Positions 26,728 to 37,693 of a stretch of DNA of 64,000 nt are shown piece after piece. The translations under genes and the position numbers were made by a program. How positions within the stretch are numbered: the first letter of the stretch is position 1; each line of letters opens with the position of its first letter. Under the pieces are notes generated by a model. It did not search any database. It was not told where the DNA came from and worked only from the letters and a program-made list of their open reading frames with translations. Origin of the DNA: Candidatus Thiodictyon syntrophicum (GTDB lineage Bacteria; Pseudomonadota; Gammaproteobacteria; Chromatiales; Chromatiaceae); contig NZ_CP020370.1 of NCBI RefSeq assembly GCF_002813775.1, positions 1,331,501-1,395,500 of the forward strand, written 5' to 3'.

Positions 26728-27494
26728 ACGGCATCTCCATTCTGATGTATCACCAGGTCGGTGACTTCCGGCGGGTCAAGGCCCACCGCGCTGTCTTCTG
26801 TCACCAGCGCCGCTTCGCCGCCCAGATGGCCCTGCTCAAGCGGCTGCGGTGCAGCGTCCTGACCATGGATCAGGTCCTGGCCTGTGTCGCCGGGGACCTG
26901 GCGGTGCCGCCGCGGGCGGTGGCCATTACCTTCGATGACGGCTATCGGAATTTCTATGACACCGCGCTGCCGCAGTTGCAGCGCCACGGCTTCCCGGCCA
27001 CGGTCTATGTGGTCGCCGCGCTCGTCGGGCGCACGGCCGCCTGGCTCCCGGCCGACGGTCTGGCCGCGGCACCGCTCATGGATGCGGCGCACCTGCGCGC
27101 GATCCGCCGCGCCGGTATCCAGGTCGGCTCGCACGCCATGAACCACCTGCCGCTTGCCGGGCTGGCGGCCGATCGGCTCGCGACTGAACTGGCGGGCAGC
27201 CGCGCCGCGCTGGAGGATCTCCTGGGTGAACCCGTCCGGCATCTGTGCTACCCCTACGGCAGCCATGACCTGGCCGCGGTCGAGGCCGCGGCCCGCGCCG
27301 GTTACGCCTCCGGTGTCACCTGCCAGCGCGGGCTGGCGACCCGCGCCTTCGACCCGCTGGCCCTGCCGCGCAAGGCGATCTCACTGGGTGATGACCTGCT
27401 TGGCTTTTGGTGGAAGGTCGGGTTCAAGCACCGGCCGAAGGGGGTTGCGGTGAGCCGGCCCCTGAGCCTGGAAGGAGGCGTCATCCACAGATGA
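26724..27494 (+). CDS. Polysaccharide deacetylase (NodB domain), copy 1
   Basis: A 256-residue carbohydrate esterase family 4 protein. The NodB motifs are clear: TFDDG at residues 69-73 with the catalytic/metal Asp pair, and H137-x-x-x-H141 in GSHAMNH as zinc ligands; YPYGSHD follows. Such enzymes remove N-acetyl groups from sugar polymers or lipid-linked sugars. There is no signal peptide, so it may act on a cytoplasmic precursor. It overlaps the upstream glycosyltransferase by four bases. It is clearly paralogous to the protein at 27946-28836 (shared YHQVGDF, HGFPATVY, AARAGYAS, RGLAT). Confidence 0.92.
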   Translation: MNGISILMYHQVGDFRRVKAHRAVFCHQRRFAAQMALLKRLRCSVLTMDQVLACVAGDLAVPPRAVAITFDDGYRNFYDTALPQLQRHGFPATVYVVAALVGRTAAWLPADGLAAAPLMDAAHLRAIRRAGIQVGSHAMNHLPLAGLAADRLATELAGSRAALEDLLGEPVRHLCYPYGSHDLAAVEAAARAGYASGVTCQRGLATRAFDPLALPRKAISLGDDLLGFWWKVGFKHRPKGVAVSRPLSLEGGVIHR

Positions 27495-27520
27495 GCACAG
27501 ATTATCCCAGGAAGATCAGT

Positions 27521-27850
27521 TGTCCACAGATGAACACAGATGAACACAGATGAACACTGATTATTCATTGGCTTACGCTTCGTCTGGGAGGCCTTGATCA
27601 TCGCTCCGGCCAGCGACGCTTGCAGGTCGGCCCTCAGGCCGACCGACTGGGAGCGCCGCACCCCAGTGCGGCCCGGCCTATCGGCAACATGCGACGCCGC
27701 AGTTGTTTGAGAGATCGCGCCGCACTGGGGTGCGGCGCTCCCAGTGGCCGGGATCATGATCAAGGCCGTCTGGGACTCACCTTGCGGGTGATTGTGACGG
27801 TAGCGATAAGCGGATGACAATTTGAAGAAAATCTGTGTTCATCTGTGGAT
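27521..27850. repeat. Palindromic CAGATGAACA repeat, copy 2, carrying a nested element
   Basis: Left arm at about 27523-27558 with three CAGATGAACA units; right arm at 27830-27850 with the complement. The middle matches copy 1 (5711-5863) but is split by an inserted 178-base element at 27590-27767. A shorter ATCCACAGATGAGCACAG unit precedes it at 27483-27500. Confidence 0.8.
27590..27767. mobile_element. MITE-like element with GGCCTTGATCAT ends and 8-bp target duplication
   Basis: Starts GGCCTTGATCAT and ends ATGATCAAGGCC. The 8 bases GTCTGGGA stand on both sides (27582-27589 and 27768-27775), while copy 1 of the host repeat has an uninterrupted CGGGGACTCACC sequence at this place. That identifies an insertion with target duplication into an older repeat. 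The interior contains the GGGAGCGCCGCACCCCAGTG core palindrome also present in the element at 19498-19668. No protein is encoded. Confidence 0.85.
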
Positions 27851-27945
27851 CTTGGGATGATGGGTTTCGCTGCGCTCTACCCATCCTACGGGATGGTTGG
27901 CCGCGGCGCCGGGGGACGCGAGGTCCAGTCTGGGTCACGCGGCGC

Positions 27946-28836
27946 TCAAGTTGACGGCATTGGCCCCTGGTCGCGTTCTTTCGCAGGCAAGGCGTCTTGC
28001 GAAGACTCCGGGTCGCCGTATCCGGGGTCCGCGTCCAGGGGCCGGAAATGCCCCGGTTCGTCGGCCAGGTGGCGGCGCCATTCGACCAGGGCGGGCGCCG
28101 CCTTAGGCCCCAGCAGGAGCCTCCACCAGTAGGCGAGCAGGCGGTCGCCGAATGAGATCGCCAGCCGCGGCAGGGCCAGCGGGTGGTCCGCGACCGTCGC
28201 CAGGCCGCGCAGGCAGGTGGTCGCGCTGGCATAGCCGGCGCGCGCGGCGGCGTGCACGGTGGCGCGGTCGAAGCTGTTGTAGGGGTAGCTCAGGTGCCGG
28301 ACCTCGTCGCCCAGGATGTCCTCCAGCGCCGCCTTGCTGTCGCGCAACTCCTGGCGCAGGACCAGCCGGCTCGCCCGGTGCAGTCTGGTGTGGCTGGCCG
28401 TATGGGAGCCGATGGTGATGCCGGCCGCGTGGACCTCGCGCAGGCGCTGCGCGGACATCAGGTCCGGGATGGGCCGGCCGGGCTCCGCGGCAAACCACTC
28501 GGCGCGGCGCCCGAGCCAGCCGCTGATGGCATAGACGGTGGCCGGGAAGCCGTGGTCCTGCAACACCGGCAGTGCCTGTTGCGCGAAGTTCTCGTAGCCG
28601 TCGTCAAAGGTCAGCACGACGGCGCGCGTCGGCGCTGCCTGCGCACCCGCCAGACAGTCGAGCGCCGTGTCGAGATCCAGCACCCGGTAGCCGAGCCGGG
28701 CCAACAGGGCCATCTGGCGGGTGAAACGGCGGCGGTCGCAGTAGTTGGCGCGGTGCCTGCGCATCGTCTTGAAGTCGCCCACCTGGTGATAGACCAGGAT
28801 GCCCACGGCCGGGTGCTCGGTCATGGCGCTGATCAC
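27946..28836 (-). CDS. Polysaccharide deacetylase (NodB domain), copy 2
   Basis: A 296-residue NodB-domain protein with TFDDG at residues 76-80 and zinc ligands H145 and H149 (GSHTASH), plus YPYNSFD. It shares most conserved blocks with the deacetylase at 26724-27494 and carries an extra C-terminal tail of about 35 polar residues. GTG at 28836 overlaps the preceding glycosyltransferase stop (GTGA); an ATG at 28824 is an alternative. No signal peptide is present. The two deacetylase genes converge on the repeat-filled spacer 27495-27945. Confidence 0.92.
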   Translation of the reverse strand: MISAMTEHPAVGILVYHQVGDFKTMRRHRANYCDRRRFTRQMALLARLGYRVLDLDTALDCLAGAQAAPTRAVVLTFDDGYENFAQQALPVLQDHGFPATVYAISGWLGRRAEWFAAEPGRPIPDLMSAQRLREVHAAGITIGSHTASHTRLHRASRLVLRQELRDSKAALEDILGDEVRHLSYPYNSFDRATVHAAARAGYASATTCLRGLATVADHPLALPRLAISFGDRLLAYWWRLLLGPKAAPALVEWRRHLADEPGHFRPLDADPGYGDPESSQDALPAKERDQGPMPST

Positions 28837-29912
28837 CCCAAGAGCTCCCGATAAACGCCGAGATTTCCCTCCACCATGGCGTCGATGGAGAATTCGCGCG
28901 CCATCAGGGCGCGGCCCCCGGTGCCCAGGGCGCGACGGCGCGCCGGATCGGCCAGCAGGGCGGCGAGCGCCGCGCCCAGGGCCGCCACGTCGCCGGGCGG
29001 GACCAGGAGCCCGTTCTCCCCGTTGCGCACCGCCTCCGGGATGCCCCCGGCGCGGCTCGCGACGATCGGCACCCCGGCGCTCGCCGCCTGGAGCAGTGAG
29101 ACGCCCAGCCCCTCCATCAGGGCCGGGTGCACCAGCAGATCCAGACAGGGGAGCAGCTCATCGAGGTCGTCGCGAAAGCCGGCCAGGGTGACATGAGCGC
29201 CGAGCCCCAGGGCCTGGATCTGGCGCGCCAGGTCCGGCCCCTGCGGACCCTGGCCGAAGAAAAATACCCGCAGGTCCGGGTGCGCCGCCACCAGGGGCGG
29301 CAGGGCGCGCAGCAGAAACCGATGGCCCTTGCGCTCGATCAACTGGGCGACCACGGCGAGCCAGGGGCCGGTGGCGGGCACCCCCAGGCGCGCCGCCGCT
29401 GCCGCCCGGTCGCCGGGCCCGGCATAGCGCTGCCAGTCCACGGCGCTGCGTACCACCCGCAGCTTCTCCGGGGGCAGGCCCTCGCCGCGCAGCACCCGGG
29501 CGATCCCCTCGGAGATGGCGATCACCCGGTCATGGAGCCGGTACTTGAGCGCGACCAGCCATCGGGCCTCCGGATTGTCCACCCGCCGCGTGTGCACCAC
29601 CGGCACCCCGGTGAGACGCGCCGCGATCCCCCCCATCAGGTCCGCCCCGATGCGGCTGTGCAGGTGCACCAGGTCCGGGCGCTCGTCACGGATCAACCTG
29701 GCCAGGCGCGGCACCAGCAGCAGGTCCGCGTCCCCGTGCATGGCTAGTCCCCGGACCCGTGCGACCGGCGCCGCGGCCTCCCCCAGGGCGCAGCCCGCGG
29801 GGCAGGCGAGCAGGTTCTCGTGACCGCGCGCGTGCAGGCCGCGCAGCAGGTGCAGGACCTGGAAGGCGCCGCCGTAGAGGTGCCGGCCGCCCTCCACATG
29901 CAGGACCCTCAA
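28833..29912 (-). CDS. Family 4 glycosyltransferase, second copy
   Basis: A 359-residue GT-B enzyme: N-terminal RVLHVEGGRHLYGGAFQVLHLLRGL, middle VVHTRRVDNPEARWLVALKYRLHDRVIAISEGIARVL, and C-terminal LAVVAQLIERKGHRFLLRAL with LLVHPALMEGLGVSLLQAASAGVPIVASRAGGIPEAV. The start is uncertain: a TTG at 29912 overlapping the upstream stop (TTGA) gives a domain-exact start, while the frame is open to 30014. It is third in a minus-strand run GT9, GT4, deacetylase, with four-base overlaps throughout, so probably one operon for a surface polysaccharide. Confidence 0.88.
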   Translation of the reverse strand: MRVLHVEGGRHLYGGAFQVLHLLRGLHARGHENLLACPAGCALGEAAAPVARVRGLAMHGDADLLLVPRLARLIRDERPDLVHLHSRIGADLMGGIAARLTGVPVVHTRRVDNPEARWLVALKYRLHDRVIAISEGIARVLRGEGLPPEKLRVVRSAVDWQRYAGPGDRAAAAARLGVPATGPWLAVVAQLIERKGHRFLLRALPPLVAAHPDLRVFFFGQGPQGPDLARQIQALGLGAHVTLAGFRDDLDELLPCLDLLVHPALMEGLGVSLLQAASAGVPIVASRAGGIPEAVRNGENGLLVPPGDVAALGAALAALLADPARRRALGTGGRALMAREFSIDAMVEGNLGVYRELLG

Positions 29913-31030
29913 GGCGCGGTCCCGAGCACTGCCTGGGCGGCGGCCAGGACTTCGCCGACCCCCAGGGCCTTCATGCAGGTGAAGTCCCCGTTGCAGGTAG
30001 GCCGGCGCCGACACGGCGAGCAGGGCTGGCGATGGTAGAGCACCCGGGCGTTGGCGCGGGTGGTCTCCAGATAAGGACAGGTGGAGCCGAAGAGCAGCAC
30101 GGACGGGGTGCCGGCGGCGATGCCCATGTGCCCCAGCCCGGTGTCGACCGCCACCACCAGGGCGGCGCGCTCGATCAGGGCGGCGGCCTCGCCCAGGCTG
30201 GTCTGGCCCACCAGGTTGACCAGCGGCGGCCGGGTCGCGTCGCGGATCCCCCTCAGGCCCCCGTCGGTGCCCCCCGCGGCCGCCCCGTCATTGATCCGGT
30301 CCGCCGCGGCCCGGTCCCGCGGCCCGCCGAGCAGCACTGGGGTCAGCCCCAGTTCGCGGCGCAGGCGGATGGCCAGGTCCGCCCAGCGGTCCTCGAACCA
30401 GTGCTTCTGGGGGCGGGTGGTGAAGGGGCACAGGATCGCGAAGCCGCTGGTCAGGCCCTCGCGGACCAGGGTCGCGTCGGCGCTGCGGGCGGCCGCCGCG
30501 TCATAGTGGACGACCATCTCGAAGGGGTCGGTCGGCAGCCCCAGCGTCTGCGCCAGGTACAGGTATTCGGAGCCGATGCGCCGCGCCTCCCCGCCGCGCG
30601 CGACGGTGCGCGTCATCAGCCAGGCGCTGCCCTCCCGGGAGCCCAGGCCGATGCGCTCGCGCGCCCCGGACAGCCGCGTCAAGAGCCCGCTCTTGCCGAG
30701 TCCCTGGAGGTCCAGGGCCAGGTCGAAGCGCTGCGCGTGCAGCGTCTCGCGCAGCGCCCGCAGGCCCCGCCCCAGCGCGATGAAGCGCCGCTGGCGCCAC
30801 AGCCGCCGCCAGTGACCCATGGGGCAAACGATCACCTCATCCAGGTCCGGGTGGTGGTCCAGCAGGGCCCGGCACTCGGGCTGGACCAGCCAGGCGATAT
30901 GGGCCTGGGGGCAGGCGCGGCGCAGCGCCGCCACCAGGGGCGAGGCGAACACGACATCGCCGATGGCCGAGAGGCGCACCAGCAGGATGCGGGCGTCCGG
31001 GGCGAGGGCGGGGGGGCGGGGGTCGGGCAT
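29909..31030 (-). CDS. Family 9 glycosyltransferase (heptosyltransferase-like)
   Basis: A 373-residue GT9 protein of the ADP-heptose:LPS heptosyltransferase group. It shows ARILLVRLSAIGDVVFASPLVAALRRACPQAHIAWLVQPE at the N-terminus, FDLALDLQGLGKSGLL, PFTTRPQKHWFEDRWADLA, and the donor-site segment ALVVAVDTGLGHMGIAAGTPSVLLFGST. The cysteine-rich PCSPCRRRPTCNGDFTCM near the end is typical of the family. It likely adds a heptose-type sugar to the LPS core on the cytoplasmic face. First gene of the tightly overlapping group with the GT4 and deacetylase genes. Confidence 0.92.
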   Translation of the reverse strand: MPDPRPPALAPDARILLVRLSAIGDVVFASPLVAALRRACPQAHIAWLVQPECRALLDHHPDLDEVIVCPMGHWRRLWRQRRFIALGRGLRALRETLHAQRFDLALDLQGLGKSGLLTRLSGARERIGLGSREGSAWLMTRTVARGGEARRIGSEYLYLAQTLGLPTDPFEMVVHYDAAAARSADATLVREGLTSGFAILCPFTTRPQKHWFEDRWADLAIRLRRELGLTPVLLGGPRDRAAADRINDGAAAGGTDGGLRGIRDATRPPLVNLVGQTSLGEAAALIERAALVVAVDTGLGHMGIAAGTPSVLLFGSTCPYLETTRANARVLYHRQPCSPCRRRPTCNGDFTCMKALGVGEVLAAAQAVLGTAP

Positions 31031-31060
31031 GTCGGTTCCTGAAGTAAAGTACGATTGTGT

Positions 31061-34000
31061 TTAACCTGTCATTGTCTCGTTACCTGACGTAGTCTCCTGA
31101 ATGACATGCAGATCCCGCTGCGGGAAGGGGATGCTGATCCCCGCCGTCTGGAAGCCGTACCAGATGCGCCGGTTGACCTCCGAGCGGACCGCGGTGCGCC
31201 CCACCGGCCCCAGAAAGTGCACGCAATACTCGACCCGCAGGATCACGGCGGAGTCCCCGAACTCCCACAGACTGACTTGAGGCCCGGGCAGGCGCAGCAC
31301 CGGTTCGTAGCCCGCCAGCAGGTCGCGGATCAGGGTCATGGCCCGGTCCGGGTCGTCCTGGTAGCCGATCCCGACCGTCAGGACCGTGCGCAGGATGTCG
31401 TCGCCGTGTGTCCAGTTGATGAAGTCGCCGCTGATCACGGTCCCGTTGGGGATGAAGACCTCCTGTTTGTCGAAGGTGCGCACCGTCAGCGAGCGGATAC
31501 CGATGCGGGTGACCTCCCCCTCGTGGCTGCCCACGGTCACGACGTCCCCCACCCGCAGCGGGCGTTCCACCAGGAGCAGAATACCGGAGATGAAGTTGTT
31601 GACGATGTTCTGGAGGCCGAACCCGATCCCCACCCCCAGGCTGGCGGTGAAGACCAGCAGGGTGGTCAGATTGAGCCCCGACACCTCCAGGGCCAGCAGC
31701 ACCCCGCACACCATCACCACATATTGCGTGAGCGTGGCCAGGGCCTGGCGCAGCCCGCGGTCGCGCACCCGGCCATAGGCGAGTTGGAAGCTGACCTGTT
31801 TGACCCAGGGTCCGGTCGCGACGGCCAGGGCCACCAGCAGGACCGAGAGGGCCAGGTCCCAGGGGGTCAGGCTCAGGTGCCCGGCGGTGACCAGGGGCTG
31901 CGCCAGCCAGTCCAGCAGGGCGCGGATCGGCGGGGTATGGTTGTCCCAGCCCCACAGCCGGATCAGACCCAAGGCCGCCGCCAGCCAGGCCAGCAGGACC
32001 GCCAGCCCGTGGCCCGGGAGCAGGAAATAGCGCCGCCAGAAGGCGCCGCGCTCACCCGCGAGCCGCCCCGCGGTCCGGTCCCGCAGGTCACCCAGGGTGC
32101 CGATGGCGAAATACAGCAGCGCCCCCACCAGGGCCAGCCAGCCCAGACGGCTGGCGATCGCCCAGGCCAGGTTGGCGTATCCCAGCAGGCCCAGCACCCC
32201 CGCCGCGACCAGCGTGAGGGCGACCAGCCGGGACAGTTCGCTCAGCAGCCGGGTCCCGCGCCCGACCGGGCGCATCTGCCCCCCCGCCGCGTCCCCAGGC
32301 ACCGGTCCGTCGGTCGCCGCCGTCCCCCGCCGACGCTGCGCCAGGTGCAGGATCAGGTCGCGCAGCCCGAAGGCCGGCACGGCCAGCAGCAGCAGCCCGA
32401 TCATCGCCAGGCGGTCCAATACATCGCCCAGCAGAGGTGAGACCCCCAGTGACCCGGTCACCAGATAGAGCGCGGCCACCAGGGCGGACAACAGCAGTCC
32501 CCAGCGCAGCCGCCGGTAGAACTGCCAACGCGCCGGTGAGTGGGCGTGCGCCGGGTCCCGATCGAACAAGGCCGCCCGGGCGAGTGTCAGCACAAAGACG
32601 GTCACCGGCAGGATGCCGACCAGGAGCAGGACGGGCACGAACTCGTAGCCGGGCAGGGTGAGCCGCGTGCCGACCCAGGTCCAGACCGCGGCGGGGATGG
32701 CCAGGGGGAGCGCCGCGGCCAGGGCCGCGGCCGGGGCGGCCACCCGCCGGGTCGGGTCCGGCGTGACCAGCCCCCGCCGCAGCGCCCGGCTCAGGACCAG
32801 GGCGCCGAAGACCAGCAGCAGGGCCCCGCCGAGCAGGAGCGGCCCCCGCGCCGGCCCCATGGCGGCGGCGCGGGTCCGCAGGTCCTGCGCCAGGCGCGCG
32901 AGGCCCCGCGCCAGGAGCCGCGGCAGTCCGCCCACCCCGGCGGCGATGCGTCGCCACTCGGGGCCGGTCAGGGGGAAGGGGTGTCGGTCGGTCAGTGACC
33001 GGGCATAGACCTGGGCTGCCAGCGCGTTGAAACGGGTGCGCTCCTCGCCGGCCCGGTGCAGCAGGTCCGTGACCTCCCGCGTCTGGCGGGTGAGCACCGC
33101 GTCCAGGTCCGTATCCGGTGCCGCCGTGCCGTCCGGCGCCGCCTGACCGGCCGCCAGGGTGCGCCGGGTCGCCAGCACTTGCCGCTGTACCTGCAAGGTG
33201 CCCTGGTAGCCCCGTAGTCGGGTCCGCAGGGCCCGGACCTGGTCCGCGGCGCCCGCCAGCAGACCGGCCGGCATGGACGGGTCCTCCCGCAGGACCGCGA
33301 GTGCGTCCAGGCGCTGCCGGATGCCGATCAGTTCCAGGTCGTTTTGGGCCAGATTGCCGCGGACGGCAACCTCCTGCAGACGCGCATCGAGCGCCGCGCG
33401 CCGCGCGATGGCGTCCAGGTCATCACCGCTGACGGCCGCCGCCTCGTCCGACAGCCGGCTGGCCGCGCGCAGTGCATCGGTGACCGCGCGTTCCTGCGCC
33501 TTGACCTGGGCGTCCGCACCCAGCGCCAGGCTGCCCGCGCCGGGACCGGCCAGGTCATCGATGCTCTCCAGGCGCACCCGTGCCTGGAGCAGGCGCAGCC
33601 GTTGTTCGTCGAGGGTCAGCAGGCGCCCGATGGCCGCACCCAGGCGGCCCATGGAGTCCCCCAGGGACCTGATGGTGTCCGCCTGCTCGCGCAGCAGCCG
33701 CAGTGCCGCCAGTCGGCGCGGGCGCGCCAGGTCCGTGTCCGGGTCGGGATCGGGGGTCTCGGCCAGGGCCACGATACCCTCTTCGAGCTGGGTCAGGGCG
33801 AGCCGCTGGTGCGCCGTCTGCTCGTTCAGCGTGTCGATGCGCATGCGCGCGGTCTCCAACTCCAGGCGCGCCGCCCGCAGCAGGTCCGGGCGGACGTCCC
33901 GGGCGCGCAGCCGCACCTCGTCCAGGGCGAGCCGCTCCTCCAGGCGCTGCGCGTCCAGCAGCCGCCGCGCCACCGCCGCCTCCAACTCGGTGCCCACCTC

Positions 34001-34168
34001 CTGCAGGCGCGCGGTCTCGTCGCGGATGTCCGTGAGCGGCGGGATCGGCGCGCCCGCCGCCAGCGTCAGCCCTGACGCCAACGCCAGGACCAGGAGCAGC
34101 GCCCAGCCCAGGGCTGGGCCGGCCAGCGAACGGATCAGCCTGCGCCAACAGGGCATGGTGACACTCAT
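31061..34168 (-). CDS. Large mechanosensitive ion channel (MscK/MscS family)
   Basis: A 1035-residue inner-membrane channel protecting against osmotic downshock. A signal peptide (LGWALLLVLALASGLTLAAG) leads into a roughly 450-residue periplasmic region rich in coiled coil, followed by about ten membrane helices and the MscS pore and beta domain: FTASLGVGIGFGLQNIVNNFISGILLLVERPLRVGDVV, then EVTRIGIRSLTVRTFDKQEVFIPNGTVISGDFINWT. Architecture is that of MscK/KefA or YbiO/YjeP-type channels. ATG at 34168 is taken as start, with a second ATG at 34156; the frame extends further upstream without family-like sequence. Confidence 0.93.
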   Translation of the reverse strand: MSVTMPCWRRLIRSLAGPALGWALLLVLALASGLTLAAGAPIPPLTDIRDETARLQEVGTELEAAVARRLLDAQRLEERLALDEVRLRARDVRPDLLRAARLELETARMRIDTLNEQTAHQRLALTQLEEGIVALAETPDPDPDTDLARPRRLAALRLLREQADTIRSLGDSMGRLGAAIGRLLTLDEQRLRLLQARVRLESIDDLAGPGAGSLALGADAQVKAQERAVTDALRAASRLSDEAAAVSGDDLDAIARRAALDARLQEVAVRGNLAQNDLELIGIRQRLDALAVLREDPSMPAGLLAGAADQVRALRTRLRGYQGTLQVQRQVLATRRTLAAGQAAPDGTAAPDTDLDAVLTRQTREVTDLLHRAGEERTRFNALAAQVYARSLTDRHPFPLTGPEWRRIAAGVGGLPRLLARGLARLAQDLRTRAAAMGPARGPLLLGGALLLVFGALVLSRALRRGLVTPDPTRRVAAPAAALAAALPLAIPAAVWTWVGTRLTLPGYEFVPVLLLVGILPVTVFVLTLARAALFDRDPAHAHSPARWQFYRRLRWGLLLSALVAALYLVTGSLGVSPLLGDVLDRLAMIGLLLLAVPAFGLRDLILHLAQRRRGTAATDGPVPGDAAGGQMRPVGRGTRLLSELSRLVALTLVAAGVLGLLGYANLAWAIASRLGWLALVGALLYFAIGTLGDLRDRTAGRLAGERGAFWRRYFLLPGHGLAVLLAWLAAALGLIRLWGWDNHTPPIRALLDWLAQPLVTAGHLSLTPWDLALSVLLVALAVATGPWVKQVSFQLAYGRVRDRGLRQALATLTQYVVMVCGVLLALEVSGLNLTTLLVFTASLGVGIGFGLQNIVNNFISGILLLVERPLRVGDVVTVGSHEGEVTRIGIRSLTVRTFDKQEVFIPNGTVISGDFINWTHGDDILRTVLTVGIGYQDDPDRAMTLIRDLLAGYEPVLRLPGPQVSLWEFGDSAVILRVEYCVHFLGPVGRTAVRSEVNRRIWYGFQTAGISIPFPQRDLHVIQETTSGNETMTG

Positions 34169-34448
34169 GGTGACACTCGATGAATCTCGGTCGCGGTCGG
34201 TGGTGGGACTGGGCGGCCATCTTAACCCAGGGCGCCCGCCCCGGACCCGCCTGACGCCCGCTCTGCAAGCCCCTCCGTCGCCCGGATGGCGCCTGGCGCG
34301 ATGCGGGGACGGCCGCGTCGACCTGTAGGATGGGCAGAGCGAAGCGAAACCCATCGTTTGCACCTCGCGGTACCAGGGCCGCCCCATCGCCCCGCCTGTC
34401 GTAGAATCAGCAGTGTACCGAGTCCACCCGCAACCCCCGGCCATCCCC

Positions 34449-34817
34449 ATGAGCGACCTGCAGACCGCCGTCGATGCACTGATGAACCTGGTCCTGTAAG
34501 GCGGCGCCGAGGCCGCCAAGCAGTTGTTCATGGCCCGGGTCGGCGAGGGCGCCCAAGCGGTCAGAGACACCTGGCGCGGCGTCTTCGAGCAGGCGCCGGA
34601 CGCCTATCCGCTGGCCGACCGGGTGGCGCGCAACCCCACCGACCCGGACCTGAACGCCGAGTTGCGCGCCCTGCTGGTGCGGGTCCTGCAGGAGCACCCG
34701 GAACTGCTGCCGGCCGGCGGCCTGGCGGTGCAGACCGGTGACATTCGGGCCGAGCACGGCAGCGTGGCCATTGGGGCTATGCAGGGCGGCAGTATCGACA
34801 TCAACAACAGCAAATGA
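34449..34817 (+). pseudogene. Small effector-associated-type protein with in-frame stop
   Basis: An ATG at 34449 starts MSDLQTAVDALMNLVL and is then stopped by TAA at 34497-34499; the same frame continues GGAEAAKQLFMARVGEGAQAVRDTWRGVFEQAPDAYPLADRVARNP... to 34817. The helical N-terminal half and the tail with repeated G/N-rich motifs (GDIRAEHGSVAIGAMQGGSIDINNS) resemble small bacterial proteins placed next to signalling or defence genes, but no family name is certain. The part from the ATG at 34524 (97 residues) could still be translated. It overlaps the XRE gene by four bases (ATGA), so the two were built as a pair. Confidence 0.5.
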
Positions 34818-35107
34818 GCAAGGACGGGCGGGAACCGATCATCGAATCGAACGGTAACGTCTTTGCGGACCTGGGCTTTCCGCCGGATGAGGCGGCCATC
34901 CTGCTGCTGCGTGCGCAACTGTTGGCCGGCTTGCGCGAGACCCTGAGCGAGCGGGGCTGGACCCAAGGCGAGGCCGCCGAGCAGTTGGGGATCGCCCAAT
35001 CCCGGGTAGCGGACCTGGTGCGCGGCAAGCATGACAAGTTCAGCCTGGATATGCTGGTGCGGCTCACCGCACGCACTGGCCGGCGGGTGGAATTCTCGGT
35101 GAACTAG
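34814..35107 (+). CDS. XRE family helix-turn-helix protein (antitoxin-like)
   Basis: A 97-residue DNA-binding protein of the HTH_37 type: SNGNVFADLGFPPDEAAILLLRAQLLAGLRETLSERGWTQGEAAEQLGIAQSRVADLVRGKHDKFSLDMLVRLTARTGR. This type is usually the antitoxin or repressor of a HigBA-like pair with a RelE-fold toxin in front. Here the gene in front is not RelE-like but the broken small gene at 34449-34817, with which it overlaps. So either the toxin is of an unknown kind or the regulator is an orphan. Confidence 0.88.
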   Translation: MSKDGREPIIESNGNVFADLGFPPDEAAILLLRAQLLAGLRETLSERGWTQGEAAEQLGIAQSRVADLVRGKHDKFSLDMLVRLTARTGRRVEFSVN

Positions 35108-35150
35108 CGGGCCAGCCGCACCGCGCCGTTCCCTGTTTCCACGCGTCGCG

Positions 35151-35305
35151 TCACTGCCGTTAAGTTAAGCCGCAACGGCTACTGGGAGCGCCGCACCCCA
35201 GTGCGGCGCGGCCTCTGCTCAACCCACACCGGCGGGGTTATCTGCGAGATCGCGCCGCACTGGGGTGCGGCGCTCCCAGGGCGTGCTGGACTGCAAGTGA
35301 GGCTT
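35151..35305. mobile_element. MITE-like element, second copy, right end lost
   Basis: Same left terminus (TCACTGCCGTTAAGTTAAG) and same internal palindrome as 19498-19668. The homology stops within the right terminus at GAGGCTT (35301-35305), so the inverted repeat is incomplete. It lies between the XRE gene and recQ. Confidence 0.85.
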
Positions 35306-35360
35306 TGCGCGCCGCCCGGCACCGGAGAAACATTGCGGTCGGGGCGGGACGCCCCGACTC

Positions 35361-37580
<2,220 letters not shown>

Positions 37581-37693
37581 CGGCGCGTGTCGTGACCTCG
37601 GCGGGCCGCCGGTCGGGCCTTCCGGCAGGGTTGAATGGTCAGGGTCCGGCGACCCTGGTGCATTCTAACCTGAGCGCGTCCGACAGACGCACC

